DNA of 64,000 nt from Liquorilactobacillus hordei DSM 19519 (GTDB taxonomy: Bacteria > Bacillota > Bacilli > Lactobacillales > Lactobacillaceae). The notes beneath the pieces are model-generated. The model searched no databases. It was not told where the DNA came from and was given only the letters and a program-made list of their open reading frames with translations. The stretch lies in the NCBI RefSeq assembly GCF_019443985.1, contig NZ_CP049301.1:1-64000 (forward strand), read 5' to 3'. Made by a program: the position numbers and the translations under genes. Positions 33,598 through 42,898 of the stretch are shown piece after piece; within the stretch, counting starts at the first letter, position 1; each line of letters begins with the position of its first letter.

Positions 33598-34839
33598 ATG
33601 CTTAGAATAACAAGTGGTGTTTTACCATATGAGTTTCATGAGTTAAAAAACAACTATAATGAACGATTATTACAAATGAAAATCAGTCAAAGGTTTATTG
33701 ATAAATTTTTTAATGCTACTACTATTGATACAGATGAACTCTCATACAGCAAGACTGTAGAAATGATTTTTGGATTATCTGTATTGAATAAGGATATAGA
33801 AAAGTTAGTTAAGTTAAGATTAGAAGATGATAGTAAACATAATGATAACTTTAGTATTGATTACAAATTTGATCATAATCTAAAGGCAGCTTTTATAGCA
33901 CAGAGAAGCCGAGAATTAGAAAATTATAGTAATGTAAAAAAAATAATTAAAATTTTGAACCAAGTAGAACAATTTGAAATTGAAAAAAATAAATCTATTT
34001 TGCAATTCAATTTTGAAGACATGTTAGACATCATTAGCTATTATAGAAATAATTTCATAAATTATATGACTTACAATAACTATATTCTTGTAATTAATTT
34101 ATTTGTTGACTACTCTATTAAAAAATTTGATGAGTTAGGTTACAAGTTGGAGAAGAGTTGGAATAAAAATAAACTTTTTGACAGCATTCCAGAAAATGAA
34201 AAACCTAAAAGTTTTATTGAAGCTGATGAATTAAAAAGAATAGTTAGAGCAATTGATAACCCTCAAGATGCGGTCATAATTTCTTTGATGATGAATGGTA
34301 TTAAGTTATCAAGAATAGAAGAAGATGATGAGATTAGAAATATAAGAGAAGACGATATAACTGGCAATACGATTCATATTAGAGGTAAATTTGAACGTGA
34401 TATTAAGTTAGACCCAGAAGCATTGTCTATTGTGCATGAAGCATTGGAACAGACCTTTTATAGTTCTACTTCTAAAACTATTCAAACAGTTAGTCGGACT
34501 GGTTATCTACTTAGAACATATGGAAGAAGCTCTAAAAATGGAAAAATGTCCGAATATGGAATCCAGAGAAGATTAAGGAAGATTAGAGAAAATTATTCTC
34601 AATTTATTGCAGATCGACAACTTACTTATAGTACTATCAGGACTGCAGGTAGAATCGAATTTGTAGATGACTTAATGTACTTAAATAAGTCAATATCTCT
34701 AGATGAAGCAATGTATGAAAGCATGGTTAAATTTGGGGATATGAAGGAAAGTTCATTAAACAACAAAAAATCTGAGGACGAGTATTACAGAAAATATAGT
34801 TTAGTGCAAAATTATGAAAAGTATAAAAATGTAAAATAA
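33598..34839 (+). CDS. Tyrosine-recombinase-fold protein, candidate MrpR-like repressor
   Basis: 413 residues. The region about 205-350 follows the tyrosine recombinase fold: DAVIISLMMNGIKLSRIEED, GNTIHIRGKFERDIKLDPEA, GYLLRTYGRSSKNGKMSEYGIQRRLRKI and TYSTIRTAGRIEFVDDL. Catalytic residues are largely missing: no Arg in the first motif, no His before the second Arg, and no tyrosine nucleophile that I can place. This matches the SPbeta master repressor family (MrpR/YopR), which keeps the fold but represses transcription. AAGGAGG upstream. Together with the dispersed repeat it is a candidate lysogeny control system. Confidence 0.55.
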   Translation: MLRITSGVLPYEFHELKNNYNERLLQMKISQRFIDKFFNATTIDTDELSYSKTVEMIFGLSVLNKDIEKLVKLRLEDDSKHNDNFSIDYKFDHNLKAAFIAQRSRELENYSNVKKIIKILNQVEQFEIEKNKSILQFNFEDMLDIISYYRNNFINYMTYNNYILVINLFVDYSIKKFDELGYKLEKSWNKNKLFDSIPENEKPKSFIEADELKRIVRAIDNPQDAVIISLMMNGIKLSRIEEDDEIRNIREDDITGNTIHIRGKFERDIKLDPEALSIVHEALEQTFYSSTSKTIQTVSRTGYLLRTYGRSSKNGKMSEYGIQRRLRKIRENYSQFIADRQLTYSTIRTAGRIEFVDDLMYLNKSISLDEAMYESMVKFGDMKESSLNNKKSEDEYYRKYSLVQNYEKYKNVK

Positions 34840-34860
34840 CAATTTGTGGGGGATTTTTGA

Positions 34861-35361
34861 ATGGAGAATTTTTATGTTGATAATGGGGGAGATCTTTTCA
34901 GGGCTATCATGAAAAAACTTAGTATAGAGCGTCCAGAAGATATCGGGATTAATACTAGAACCTCATTTCAAGATCAAATTGAGTTAGAAGTAATAAGATA
35001 CTATATCTTAAACGACTATCCACTTGAACTGCTAAAAGAAACTTTAATAGAATTACAATTTCAAAAACAAGATGATATTAAAATGTTCTTAGATAGAAAT
35101 TATGAGTCTATTTGCCTACTGATGGTAAATGATAATTTCCCAGAAAGTTTTTTAGAAAAATATTCGTCAATGTTGATAGCAGTTATGCAGCAAATTGTTC
35201 CAGAGAAACTGGCTATGAAATTATATGAAGCAATGAGGGAGTATTATAGATTCGGAGCCAGATCACCAATGGGTTTATGTATGTATTTATTGAATATGTT
35301 GGAGAATACTATGCAAAATATATTTAAACTAGAAAGAAGGCAAAGAGTAGTTATTGAATGA
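34861..35361 (+). CDS. Helical protein next to the repressor candidate
   Basis: 166 residues, nearly all helical (EVIRYYILNDYPLELLKETLIEL; MLIAVMQQIVPEKLAMKLYEAM). TGGGGGAT upstream, 21 bases after the previous stop; same operon. Could be a partner or antagonist of the upstream regulator. Not recognised. Confidence 0.65.
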   Translation: MENFYVDNGGDLFRAIMKKLSIERPEDIGINTRTSFQDQIELEVIRYYILNDYPLELLKETLIELQFQKQDDIKMFLDRNYESICLLMVNDNFPESFLEKYSSMLIAVMQQIVPEKLAMKLYEAMREYYRFGARSPMGLCMYLLNMLENTMQNIFKLERRQRVVIE

Positions 35362-35566
35362 TATAGTAAAATTTGAAAAAAAAATAAAAAAAATTCAAGA
35401 AATGGTTTTTGATTTGAGAAATACTACAATTGAAAATTATAGTATGGAGTTTCATAGTAAATTAGTTCAAGAATATTCAAATTTTTTTGAAACCCTATAT
35501 GAATCTAAGATTGATGCTAATTTAAAATTAATATATGTAGATAGAGTAAGAGAAATGTTTGAATAG
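35354..35566 (+). CDS. Small helical protein
   Basis: 70 residues starting at a TTG that overlaps the previous gene by 8 bases. Coiled-coil-like (FEKKIKKIQEMVFDLRN). Its end forms the operon terminator. Coupled translation likely. Unknown. Confidence 0.6.
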   Translation: MNDIVKFEKKIKKIQEMVFDLRNTTIENYSMEFHSKLVQEYSNFFETLYESKIDANLKLIYVDRVREMFE

Positions 35567-35584
35567 ACATTTCTCTTTTTATTT
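35548..35584 (+). terminator. Terminator of the 33.6-35.6 kb operon
   Basis: AAGAGAAATGT (35548-35558) pairs with ACATTTCTCTT (35567-35577), followed by a T-rich tail. Confidence 0.85.
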
Positions 35585-35590
35585 TACAAC

Positions 35591-35628
35591 TAAACATATT
35601 GACAGAACTGCCGTGCTTTTGTTATACT
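35591..35628 (+). promoter_or_regulatory. Promoter of the replication operon with dispersed repeat
   Basis: TTGACA (35599-35604), 18 bases, TATACT (35623-35628). The -35 box is inside TAAACATATTGACAG, an exact copy of the dispersed repeat. Just before the dNMP kinase gene. Confidence 0.8.
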
Positions 35629-35653
35629 ATTATCTGTTAAGGAGGTGTTTGAC

Positions 35654-36295
35654 TTGAAAGATATTATAATAATGGCAAGCTATGCAGGTAGCGGAAAAGA
35701 TACATTGGCTGATTTTATACGAGAAGAAGCAAAGCGTTATGGTAAAAATATTCAAAAAATATCCCTGGGTAAAGAGGTACACAAGATTACGGATGAGTAT
35801 TTCCCGTTTAGTAATAAACATATCACCAGAAGAAGTGCTATGCAATTTATAGGTGAGGAATTCAGAGTATTTTTTGGCAATGATATTTGGATAAAGAAAT
35901 TAGAGAGAGAAAAAGAATTATTAGAGGAAAAATCTGGAGACAAAATAAATATTGTTGTACCAGATGTCAGAAAGTTGACAGATTTTTCACATTTCTTTAT
36001 TGAAAAGGAATATGATGCGATTTATCTGAAGGCAGATGTGAACACTGCTGAAAGAAGATTGGTTAAACGCGATCAAGAGTTTGATAAAAAAGAAATAAAA
36101 AACTCTATTATTGAACAACAGTTAAATTTCATAGAATCATTACCAACAAGAAGTATAAAGAACAGCAAGCTAAAATTTGTCAATATTGATAATAGTCCTT
36201 TGAACAAAATTGCCATAATGGATAATAATGGTGGACTTACCGACTTACAAAAACAATTAGAAGATTGGGAGGGAATAGTTTGGCAGAAGAAGTAA
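35654..36295 (+). CDS. Deoxynucleoside monophosphate kinase
   Basis: 213 residues. P-loop MASYAGSGKDTLADFI (about 8-23), then KEVHKIT, a helical lid and IVVPDVRKLTDF (D-x-R of the base/phosphate site), with LKADVNTAERRLVKRD later; typical of phage dNMP kinases that make dNDPs for DNA synthesis. TTG 35654 is chosen because AAGGAGG lies nine bases upstream. First gene of the replication operon. Confidence 0.8.
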   Translation: MKDIIIMASYAGSGKDTLADFIREEAKRYGKNIQKISLGKEVHKITDEYFPFSNKHITRRSAMQFIGEEFRVFFGNDIWIKKLEREKELLEEKSGDKINIVVPDVRKLTDFSHFFIEKEYDAIYLKADVNTAERRLVKRDQEFDKKEIKNSIIEQQLNFIESLPTRSIKNSKLKFVNIDNSPLNKIAIMDNNGGLTDLQKQLEDWEGIVWQKK

Positions 36296-36858
36296 CAGCA
36301 TCACACGTTGTTAAATTTAATTTTGCTTTTGATATTGATAAAATTATTGGTGACGATAAGATTGCAGGTTTAAAACTTATTCTAGGAAATGTGGAAAAAG
36401 ATGAATTATTTATTAGATATTTGGATAGAATTGGGCAAGAAATCAGAACTTATGTTGTTACAAGGGGATATCCTTTAACGCCAGTTAATGGTGAGTTGAT
36501 ACAGTATCAAGACTTTATTGAAAGCGTAAAGAAAATTACTGAGCAACAACAAAATATTCAGAAAAATCAAGAAAAAGAAATTCCCGATGAAGATAAGAAT
36601 GTCTCATCTTTAAAAGAACCAGAAATAACAAGTGATGAGGAAGAAATTATTTATAACGATATGATTCGTGAAGAGTTCGATAAGATGAGTAGCGGCGTAA
36701 AAATTAAAAAAATTGTTCTTACCAAGGAATTACTTAACTCTAAAACATTAATCCAGAAGATTAAAAGATATTTTAAAAATTATGATGTTGTAGTATCAAA
36801 TGAACATATTGATAGCAAATTCAGTTTTATTATTGAAGAAAAGGGGACAATTAATTAA
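36280..36858 (+). CDS. Unknown acidic protein of the replication operon
   Basis: 192 residues from TTG 36280 behind GGGAGGG, overlapping the kinase end. N-terminal folded part (ASHVVKFNFAFDIDKIIGDD), acidic linker (about 90-125), then KIKKIVLTKELLNSKTLIQKI. Overlaps the next ATG by one base (TAATG). Probably works with the SSB-like protein. Not recognised. Confidence 0.65.
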   Translation: MAEEVTASHVVKFNFAFDIDKIIGDDKIAGLKLILGNVEKDELFIRYLDRIGQEIRTYVVTRGYPLTPVNGELIQYQDFIESVKKITEQQQNIQKNQEKEIPDEDKNVSSLKEPEITSDEEEIIYNDMIREEFDKMSSGVKIKKIVLTKELLNSKTLIQKIKRYFKNYDVVVSNEHIDSKFSFIIEEKGTIN

Positions 36859-38048
36859 TGCCAACAAAATCAAAGAATAAATTAGAGAAAGAATTAAAAC
36901 GAGGATACGCTTCATTCAGGGCATGGGGAATGGTAGGTCTTGGAGAAGATAGTATTGGAGAGCCACAAGTTTCAAAACATTCTACTTACAAATATGCCAA
37001 TGCAAATTTCGCTTTAAAATTTGGTGAAGGGCAACAGGTATACGTTCAGTTAATGGGAGGATATGATCCTGCTAAACCAATCCTTAAGAGATTTTCTAAA
37101 AATAAAGACGAAGGAATTATGGATATAAAGTGGGAACATCGCGATAATGAAGAAATTCTAAAACAAGTAGCAGACAATTCATTCATTTTTGTTTCTTTAG
37201 AGCATAAGGAAGACGGGAAACTTGATGAGAAGAAGTTTTTATCCGAACTTGATGCTATTGCATATCTAAAGACAAATTTGAAAGATGGCGAAGAAGTCTT
37301 TGTATCAGGTGATATTGAGTATTCTCGTTACAATGGGAAAATTCAACGTAGATTGAATATTAAACGAATTAGATTAAATGAGGGGTATAAAAAATCTGAT
37401 GGGACTGAGGTAGAACCACATAAACATGAAATATTAGGTACACAAACTTACCTAGTAGATAATACATCGGTGTCAAAACGTTATGATAAAGAATTAATAG
37501 AAGATGGGAAAACTATTATTTCAGCGTTTGTTCCACAATATATTTCTAAAGAAGATGGAAAAGAAATTAAAGAAGTTGTAGCACTACCACAGAGTATTAC
37601 TGTTACAGCAACAGAAGAGAATCTTGAATTACGTAAAAAAGTTGTAGAAAAGTTTTTCAAAGTAAAATCTCGTGATGTGGTTCGTGAAATAACATGTAAC
37701 ATTGGTTTTAATGAGGGGTATGAACAGTCTTCAGGAGATATCGAACTAAACGATGAAGTTAAAGAATTGATTGAATTAGGGCTTGCTGATGAAGATGAAA
37801 TCAAAAGCGAACTTACGATTCGTGGGAATAAAATAAGTGAGGTATTATTTTTACGGCCAAGAACTGATAAGGATGAATCAGGTCAACCACGATTAATGTT
37901 GGAAGACAAGTATGATCCAGAAGTTTTAGTAGTCCCAGAAACAGAAGAAGTAGAAGAAGAAAAAAATGAGAGTGATACAGAAGAAAGCCCATGGGGTGAA
38001 GATGAAGAAACTACAGATGAAGATTTAGAAGCGATGTTTGGAGCTTAG
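36858..38048 (+). CDS. Putative single-stranded DNA-binding protein
   Basis: 396 residues. Central beta-rich region (about 60-185) including GEEVFVSGDIEYSRYNGKIQRRLNIKRI, which looks like an OB-fold. The C-terminal tail is very acidic and ends DEDLEAMFGA, as in phage SSBs whose tail recruits partners. It lies beside a Sak4-like ATPase, a recombinase known to be stimulated by its cognate SSB. Longer than cellular SSB (about 170). Confidence 0.6.
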   Translation: MPTKSKNKLEKELKRGYASFRAWGMVGLGEDSIGEPQVSKHSTYKYANANFALKFGEGQQVYVQLMGGYDPAKPILKRFSKNKDEGIMDIKWEHRDNEEILKQVADNSFIFVSLEHKEDGKLDEKKFLSELDAIAYLKTNLKDGEEVFVSGDIEYSRYNGKIQRRLNIKRIRLNEGYKKSDGTEVEPHKHEILGTQTYLVDNTSVSKRYDKELIEDGKTIISAFVPQYISKEDGKEIKEVVALPQSITVTATEENLELRKKVVEKFFKVKSRDVVREITCNIGFNEGYEQSSGDIELNDEVKELIELGLADEDEIKSELTIRGNKISEVLFLRPRTDKDESGQPRLMLEDKYDPEVLVVPETEEVEEEKNESDTEESPWGEDEETTDEDLEAMFGA

Positions 38049-38090
38049 AACAAATACAAATAAACATAATGAAAGAAAAGAGGAATACGA

Positions 38091-39056
38091 ATGGTAGTAG
38101 GTAGAAAACCTAATAGTCGAAAAAAAGGTTTGAAAGTTTTAGTTTATGGTGATACTGGTTCAGGTAAAAGTTTATTTGGATTGAGTTTTCCAAAGATCAA
38201 AGTTCTAGATTCAGAAGATGGTCTTGGTTGGTATGAAAACGATGAAGAAGGAAAGAATATCCTTGAAATTTTTGATACACAAAGTTTTTACGATTTAGAA
38301 GATGTATTAGAAGAATTGAAGGAAGATAGTAACTTTGGGACATTTATTGTAGATTCCGAGACTAAGATTCATGAAGACGTACAACAGGCATTGCTTGATA
38401 TTGATGAAAAGCGAGCAAAACAAAAAGGCCAGAATGTTTTGGACGCAAATGTTTCAATAAGATCTTATGGAAAAATCAAACAAATAGAAACAAAATTACA
38501 AAATTCAAAGATTGAGTTGGCTAGTCGTGGAGTAAATATTGTCTCTATCGCTCAATCAGTAGACATTATGGAAGAGGTTAGTGCCAATAAGCGTGTCAAA
38601 GTTGGAGAGGCACCTAATATGAAAAAGAAAGCTGATTACGATTACGATGTTGTAATTCGACTCTTTGTAAAAGATCAGAAATTCTATGGAGAGATTGAAA
38701 AAGATCGTACAAAGGTTACTAGCGTAGGTGAAGTAGTAGAAAACCCATCTTACAATATCTGGAAGAGCAAGATCGAGAATAAGAAAAATCAAGGAGAAAT
38801 TGTAAACAAAAACTTTGTAGCAGACTCAATGAAGTCTAAGGAACGTTATGAAGAAGAACTTGATGAAATGGGGCTTACAGATAAAGAGAAATTAACTAAA
38901 TTTGTTAATTCGTTAGAAAAAGCAAGTGATAAGAAAGATTTTGCTGGATTACTAACAAGTGAATTGGGTATTAAAACACTAAGTAAGGCAAGCGAAGAAC
39001 AATTAATTAAGTCATTAGAGATGGCCGAGAAATTTAAAAAGGACAGAGGGTTATAA
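38091..39056 (+). CDS. Sak4-like RecA-type ATPase (AAA_24)
   Basis: 321 residues. Walker A VYGDTGSGKSLFGLSF (about 18-33), LDSEDGLGWYEN, Walker B TFIVDSETKI and a later VNIVSIAQ strand: the pattern of phage nucleotide-binding proteins of the AAA_24/Sak4 group that anneal ssDNA. A helical C-terminal tail follows. The dispersed repeat AAATAAACATAATGAAAG (38058-38075) sits just upstream, and a terminator follows the gene. Confidence 0.8.
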   Translation: MVVGRKPNSRKKGLKVLVYGDTGSGKSLFGLSFPKIKVLDSEDGLGWYENDEEGKNILEIFDTQSFYDLEDVLEELKEDSNFGTFIVDSETKIHEDVQQALLDIDEKRAKQKGQNVLDANVSIRSYGKIKQIETKLQNSKIELASRGVNIVSIAQSVDIMEEVSANKRVKVGEAPNMKKKADYDYDVVIRLFVKDQKFYGEIEKDRTKVTSVGEVVENPSYNIWKSKIENKKNQGEIVNKNFVADSMKSKERYEEELDEMGLTDKEKLTKFVNSLEKASDKKDFAGLLTSELGIKTLSKASEEQLIKSLEMAEKFKKDRGL

Positions 39057-39068
39057 TACCCTTTTTTC
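39047..39068 (+). terminator. Terminator after the Sak4-like gene
   Basis: AGGGT-TATAAT-ACCCT then TTTTTC; overlaps the last codons of the gene. Confidence 0.75.
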
Positions 39069-39113
39069 TTATATATATGTGAATATCGGGTGTAGCACAT
39101 TACGAGAGGTGTA

Positions 39114-40355
39114 ATGATGCGTTCATATATAAATCGAAAAGGTACAAAAGTAGTTGTTACGGAGAAACATTTGGATACGGCTATTAAGATTAAAGAGGAA
39201 TTACAGAAACTATCCCCAACAAGAAGAACATCATGGGCTAGACACAAGAATATGATGAAAAAGGAAGGATTTCTTGATAGCGATACTAATGAAGCCTACC
39301 GCTGTTTGATTAAAAGCGAACAGAAGGAACGTGGAGTATTACCAAGTGTAAATAAACACGCAGATCTATTAAGTGATAATAAGCTCCAAAGTATAAAATT
39401 CGAAATAGGTGAATTAAATTCAGCTAAATTAGAGCTACAAAAGCAAGGAACTAGTGTAAGAAAACTTGTTCGCGATGTAAATAAAGACGTTTTATTCATT
39501 GAGCATATTGAAGAAGCATTGAAAAAGAAGGACTTCAGTAAAGTAGGAGTATTTAGTAAATATGCACCCGAAAAATATAAAGAACAAAAAACAATGATTG
39601 TATGTCTTTCTGATATTCATTATGGAGCTGTAGTAAATTTACCAGACAATAAATTCAATAGAGATATTTGTGCAAGATTATTAAATAAGTATGCTGATAA
39701 AGTTATTGCAACAATTATTAAAGAGAATGTTAGCTCTGTCTACGTTATGAACCTAGGTGACTTGATTGAGAATGTTTATATGCGTAATCAAAATTTATAT
39801 AACTCAGAAGAAACATTATCAGAACAGATAGTTAATGCTACCGAATTAGTTATTAAGTTTCTAGACAAAATATCAGCTTATGTAAAAGTTAAATATTCTG
39901 CTATTGCTGGTAATCATGATAGGTTGCAAGGCAAGAAAGACTCTAATCTAAGTGCAGATCATGCAATTAGAGTAAGTAACAAGATTATAGAGACTTATGC
40001 AAAATATTCAAACACACAAGTCAAGTTTGTGGCAGCCGAAGATTATTATCATTCTATAGATGTAGGTAAATATTCCTTCTGTTTTATTCATGGAGATCTC
40101 AATAATCTTCAAAAGAAAACATTACTTGCTGAGTTAAGTAATCTACATGGCAAACATTTTGTAGCAGTAATTGGTGGACACATACATCATTTTACAATGT
40201 TGGAAGTGGGTAATGATCAATACCAAGTTACTTTTGGGAGCATAAAGGGAATAGATGAATATTCTGTAAATATTATTGGTGCAAAATCATCAAGATCACA
40301 AGGTGTCGTTCTTATTGGAAAGGACGGTTTCGAAATTAGAAAGATAGGGCTATAG
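39114..40355 (+). CDS. Metallophosphoesterase with N-terminal DNA-binding-like region
   Basis: 413 residues. The C-terminal domain (about 160-400) has all calcineurin-like metal motifs: VCLSDIHYG, MNLGDLIENV, AIAGNHDR, FCFIHGDLNN and VIGGHIHHF, as in SbcD/Mre11 nucleases and phosphodiesterases. The N-terminal 150 residues are helical and basic (RRTSWARHKNMMKKEGFL). Likely nuclease in replication or recombination. AGAGGTG upstream. Confidence 0.8.
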   Translation: MMRSYINRKGTKVVVTEKHLDTAIKIKEELQKLSPTRRTSWARHKNMMKKEGFLDSDTNEAYRCLIKSEQKERGVLPSVNKHADLLSDNKLQSIKFEIGELNSAKLELQKQGTSVRKLVRDVNKDVLFIEHIEEALKKKDFSKVGVFSKYAPEKYKEQKTMIVCLSDIHYGAVVNLPDNKFNRDICARLLNKYADKVIATIIKENVSSVYVMNLGDLIENVYMRNQNLYNSEETLSEQIVNATELVIKFLDKISAYVKVKYSAIAGNHDRLQGKKDSNLSADHAIRVSNKIIETYAKYSNTQVKFVAAEDYYHSIDVGKYSFCFIHGDLNNLQKKTLLAELSNLHGKHFVAVIGGHIHHFTMLEVGNDQYQVTFGSIKGIDEYSVNIIGAKSSRSQGVVLIGKDGFEIRKIGL

Positions 40356-40366
40356 GGAGTGATTAA

Positions 40367-40978
40367 GTGGGTAAGGTTATAAGCATAGAGAAATGTTATT
40401 ACTGTAATAAAGAATTAGCAGAGAGAGATATGGTAATAAAACCTATACCTCTGGTTTGTAAAAATGGGAAGAAAAGGAATTACAAACGTAAGTTCCACAT
40501 AAATTGTGTTGAGAAATTCGTAGCCGAACACGAAGATGAATTTGAAACTAAGAAAGAAACTAGTGAATGGGATAAGGTATATAAATACTTCAAGTTAGAT
40601 GTATTATGTCTTCCTGAAGATGTCAATTTGCCAGATTTTGCAACAAAGAGACTACTCGGTCTAAGAGTTGGTAAATTTATGCCTAATGCGATAAACACTA
40701 GAGTTATCAAACAAGGACATTCGTTTAGTACGATACTTGCCACTATGAAATTAGCTAATATCGAAATACAGAAAGCATTTAAGACACAAGCCTTTAGCGA
40801 TATGCAGCACAAGATAAACTTGGCAATGTTTGTAATCAATAAACACATTGATTTTGTTGAAGAGAGAATTAGGAAAGTAGAAGAAATTAATAGTAAAAAC
40901 CAAGAAATCGAGTTTAAAAAACCAACTGTTGCCAAATATATTAAGAAGAGTAAGAAGCGTAATTTTGATTTTATTTAG
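40367..40978 (+). CDS. Zinc-finger protein of the replication operon
   Basis: 203 residues from GTG 40367. N-terminal CYYCNKEL ... FHINCVEKF zinc site (about 10-48), then a helical region and a basic C-terminus (KKSKKRNFDFI). Co-transcribed with the metallophosphoesterase and DnaB-like genes. Possibly helicase loader or primase-like accessory; nothing proves this. Confidence 0.6.
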   Translation: MGKVISIEKCYYCNKELAERDMVIKPIPLVCKNGKKRNYKRKFHINCVEKFVAEHEDEFETKKETSEWDKVYKYFKLDVLCLPEDVNLPDFATKRLLGLRVGKFMPNAINTRVIKQGHSFSTILATMKLANIEIQKAFKTQAFSDMQHKINLAMFVINKHIDFVEERIRKVEEINSKNQEIEFKKPTVAKYIKKSKKRNFDFI

Positions 40979-40989
40979 GAGGTGTTAGC

Positions 40990-41307
40990 GTGGCAATGAT
41001 GAGTCATGTCCCATTAAATTTATATATCTCGTTAATTATTTCAAATAACAAAGAAGTAATGCTTTCTTCTTTTGGTGAAAACGGATTAAGACAATCTGAA
41101 ATGAAAATGAATATGATCAGAAACATCATAAAGGAAGTTGCCTGGCGTACCCATAAAAAAACATGGGAAGTAGTTAATTTGTTTTTTGGTATGCTCAGCG
41201 ATGTATATTTGAATGACAATACATTGAGAATATTCACAAGGCAAGAATTAGTTGAATATATTGAAGAAGAGCAAGAATATTTTAAAAAGATTTATGGAGG
41301 TCTTTAA
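40990..41307 (+). CDS. Small helical protein before the replicative helicase
   Basis: 105 residues from GTG behind AGGAGGTG. Helical (MKMNMIRNIIKEVAWRTHKKTWEVV). It ends five bases before the helicase start. Position suggests a helicase loader or cofactor. Not recognised. Confidence 0.6.
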   Translation: MAMMSHVPLNLYISLIISNNKEVMLSSFGENGLRQSEMKMNMIRNIIKEVAWRTHKKTWEVVNLFFGMLSDVYLNDNTLRIFTRQELVEYIEEEQEYFKKIYGGL

Positions 41308-41312
41308 AGTAA

Positions 41313-42794
41313 ATGCCTGTTAAAGAGAAAGATAATAAGGTGGTAAAATCAGAGTTTTATAAAGAAGTAAAAGGGCATAAGAGGGTAGCAGAAAGTCAGT
41401 TCATATTATCTCTATATAAGAACCCAGATTTATTTTTTGAATATGATATTGACCCTTCAGATATTAGTGATATATCATGGAGATTTTACTATGGGGTACT
41501 GAAAGACTTGATGACAACAAAAAAATTGAAAGTTGTTGATATGATTGCTGTTGAAGAATATGTGCAGTCAAAGTCAGATAAATTACAAGAGTTCTATAAT
41601 GAAAATGGGGGCTATGAGACTATAGCAACTGGGTCAAGAATTATAGAAGATGGTAATGTTGATGTATTTTATTCAGAAATTCAAAGGTATAAAGTCATAT
41701 TAAAATTATTGGATATGGGCTATCCTATTCAAGAAAACTGGAATAAATATGCAAAAATGAATCTTGATGAATTATCAGATTACCTTGAAGGGCAATTAAA
41801 TTCAGCTTTTTTAGATGCAGACTTTGGCGAAGATAAGGTAGTAGATATACTTACTGGAATTGAGGATATGGTGAAGAGAGCAGACTCAGGAATAGATCGA
41901 GGTTTGCCATTAACATCACAATTAATGAATGGTATTCAAAACGGAATGTCACTAGGTAATATTACCATGTTAGCTGCCAACTCTGGGGTAGGAAAAACAT
42001 TCTTAACATTGAATCAATTATTGCCAACTCATGTAGATTTAGAAGAACGTCTTATGATTATAGCTAATGAGGAAGATAGAGCAAAATGGCAAAGAGAGAT
42101 TATTACATGGCAAATTAACAATTTGCAAAAAGATGGTAATTTTGAGAAAGAAAGATTTAGTCAAGGAAAGTTTTCTAAAGAAGAAAAGACACAAATAGCA
42201 AAAGCAGTTAAATGGCTTAGAGATAAGATGTCGGATGGGTTAATTCAGTTTGTTAATTTGAATGACTTTTCAATGAATAAAACAATAAAATTAATAAAGA
42301 AATATAGTACTGGATTAGGCATCAAATATTTTATAGTAGATACACTAAAATCTGATAATGATGTTGGATCAAAAATTAGTGATAATTCTTGGCTACAATT
42401 ACAGCAAAATATGGTTAAACTATATAATGCTATCAAACCTACTAATAGGAATTGTCATGTATGGGTGACTTATCAAATGTCGAAGAATCCCAAAGGTAAA
42501 TATTTAAGTCAGAATGATTTAGGTATATCTAAGAACGTGGCCGATGTTGTCTCATCGCTACTTCTAATTAGACTTCTTTCTGAGACTGAAAAAGGTGAAG
42601 GTGCTGGATCGTTAAAAGTAAAGAATGAAGACGGTAGAACAGTTGCATTGAATGAGGATGAAGACTATTTTGTGGTATTTTGGGACAAAAATAGACAAGG
42701 TTCTACATCTGAGCAAGCAGTATTAAAGGTTGACCGTGGGAGAAATAAAGTTAAAGATATTGGGAAAGTCAGAATATCACCAGAATATAGTTAA
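41313..42794 (+). CDS. DnaB-like replicative DNA helicase
   Basis: 493 residues. N-terminal helical domain (AESQFILSLYKNPDLFFEY), then a RecA-like core with Walker A LAANSGVGKTFLTLN (about 223-237), Walker B-like IKYFIVDTLKS and H4-like VTYQMSKNP, as in DnaB/gp4-type hexameric helicases. It unwinds DNA at the fork. GGAGG upstream; a terminator follows. Confidence 0.85.
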   Translation: MPVKEKDNKVVKSEFYKEVKGHKRVAESQFILSLYKNPDLFFEYDIDPSDISDISWRFYYGVLKDLMTTKKLKVVDMIAVEEYVQSKSDKLQEFYNENGGYETIATGSRIIEDGNVDVFYSEIQRYKVILKLLDMGYPIQENWNKYAKMNLDELSDYLEGQLNSAFLDADFGEDKVVDILTGIEDMVKRADSGIDRGLPLTSQLMNGIQNGMSLGNITMLAANSGVGKTFLTLNQLLPTHVDLEERLMIIANEEDRAKWQREIITWQINNLQKDGNFEKERFSQGKFSKEEKTQIAKAVKWLRDKMSDGLIQFVNLNDFSMNKTIKLIKKYSTGLGIKYFIVDTLKSDNDVGSKISDNSWLQLQQNMVKLYNAIKPTNRNCHVWVTYQMSKNPKGKYLSQNDLGISKNVADVVSSLLLIRLLSETEKGEGAGSLKVKNEDGRTVALNEDEDYFVVFWDKNRQGSTSEQAVLKVDRGRNKVKDIGKVRISPEYS

Positions 42795-42801
42795 TTTAGG
42801 G

Positions 42802-42829
42802 AGAGATTGTGCTAACGATCTCTTTTTTA
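42802..42829 (+). terminator. Terminator of the helicase operon
   Basis: AGAGATTGT-gcta-ACGATCTCT with TTTTTT. Confidence 0.8.
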
Positions 42830-42831
42830 TA

Positions 42832-42882
42832 TTGACTTTCAAAGGCTTTTATTTTATTATATACTAGTAAACATAATGAAAG
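42832..42882 (+). promoter_or_regulatory. Promoter with dispersed repeat after the -10 box
   Basis: TTGACT (42832-42837), 17 bases, TATTAT (42855-42860), followed by TAAACATAATGAAAG at 42868-42882, that is at the start of the transcript. Confidence 0.65.
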
Positions 42883-42898
42883 AATAAGGAGGAGGCAT

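Noticed and set aside
36803..36817. Dispersed-repeat-like GAACATATTGATAG inside a gene
   Set aside because: It encodes part of a protein (EHIDS), lacks the upstream AATA bases and has no promoter partner; likewise TAAACATATTGAAAG near 47716 encodes VNILKE.
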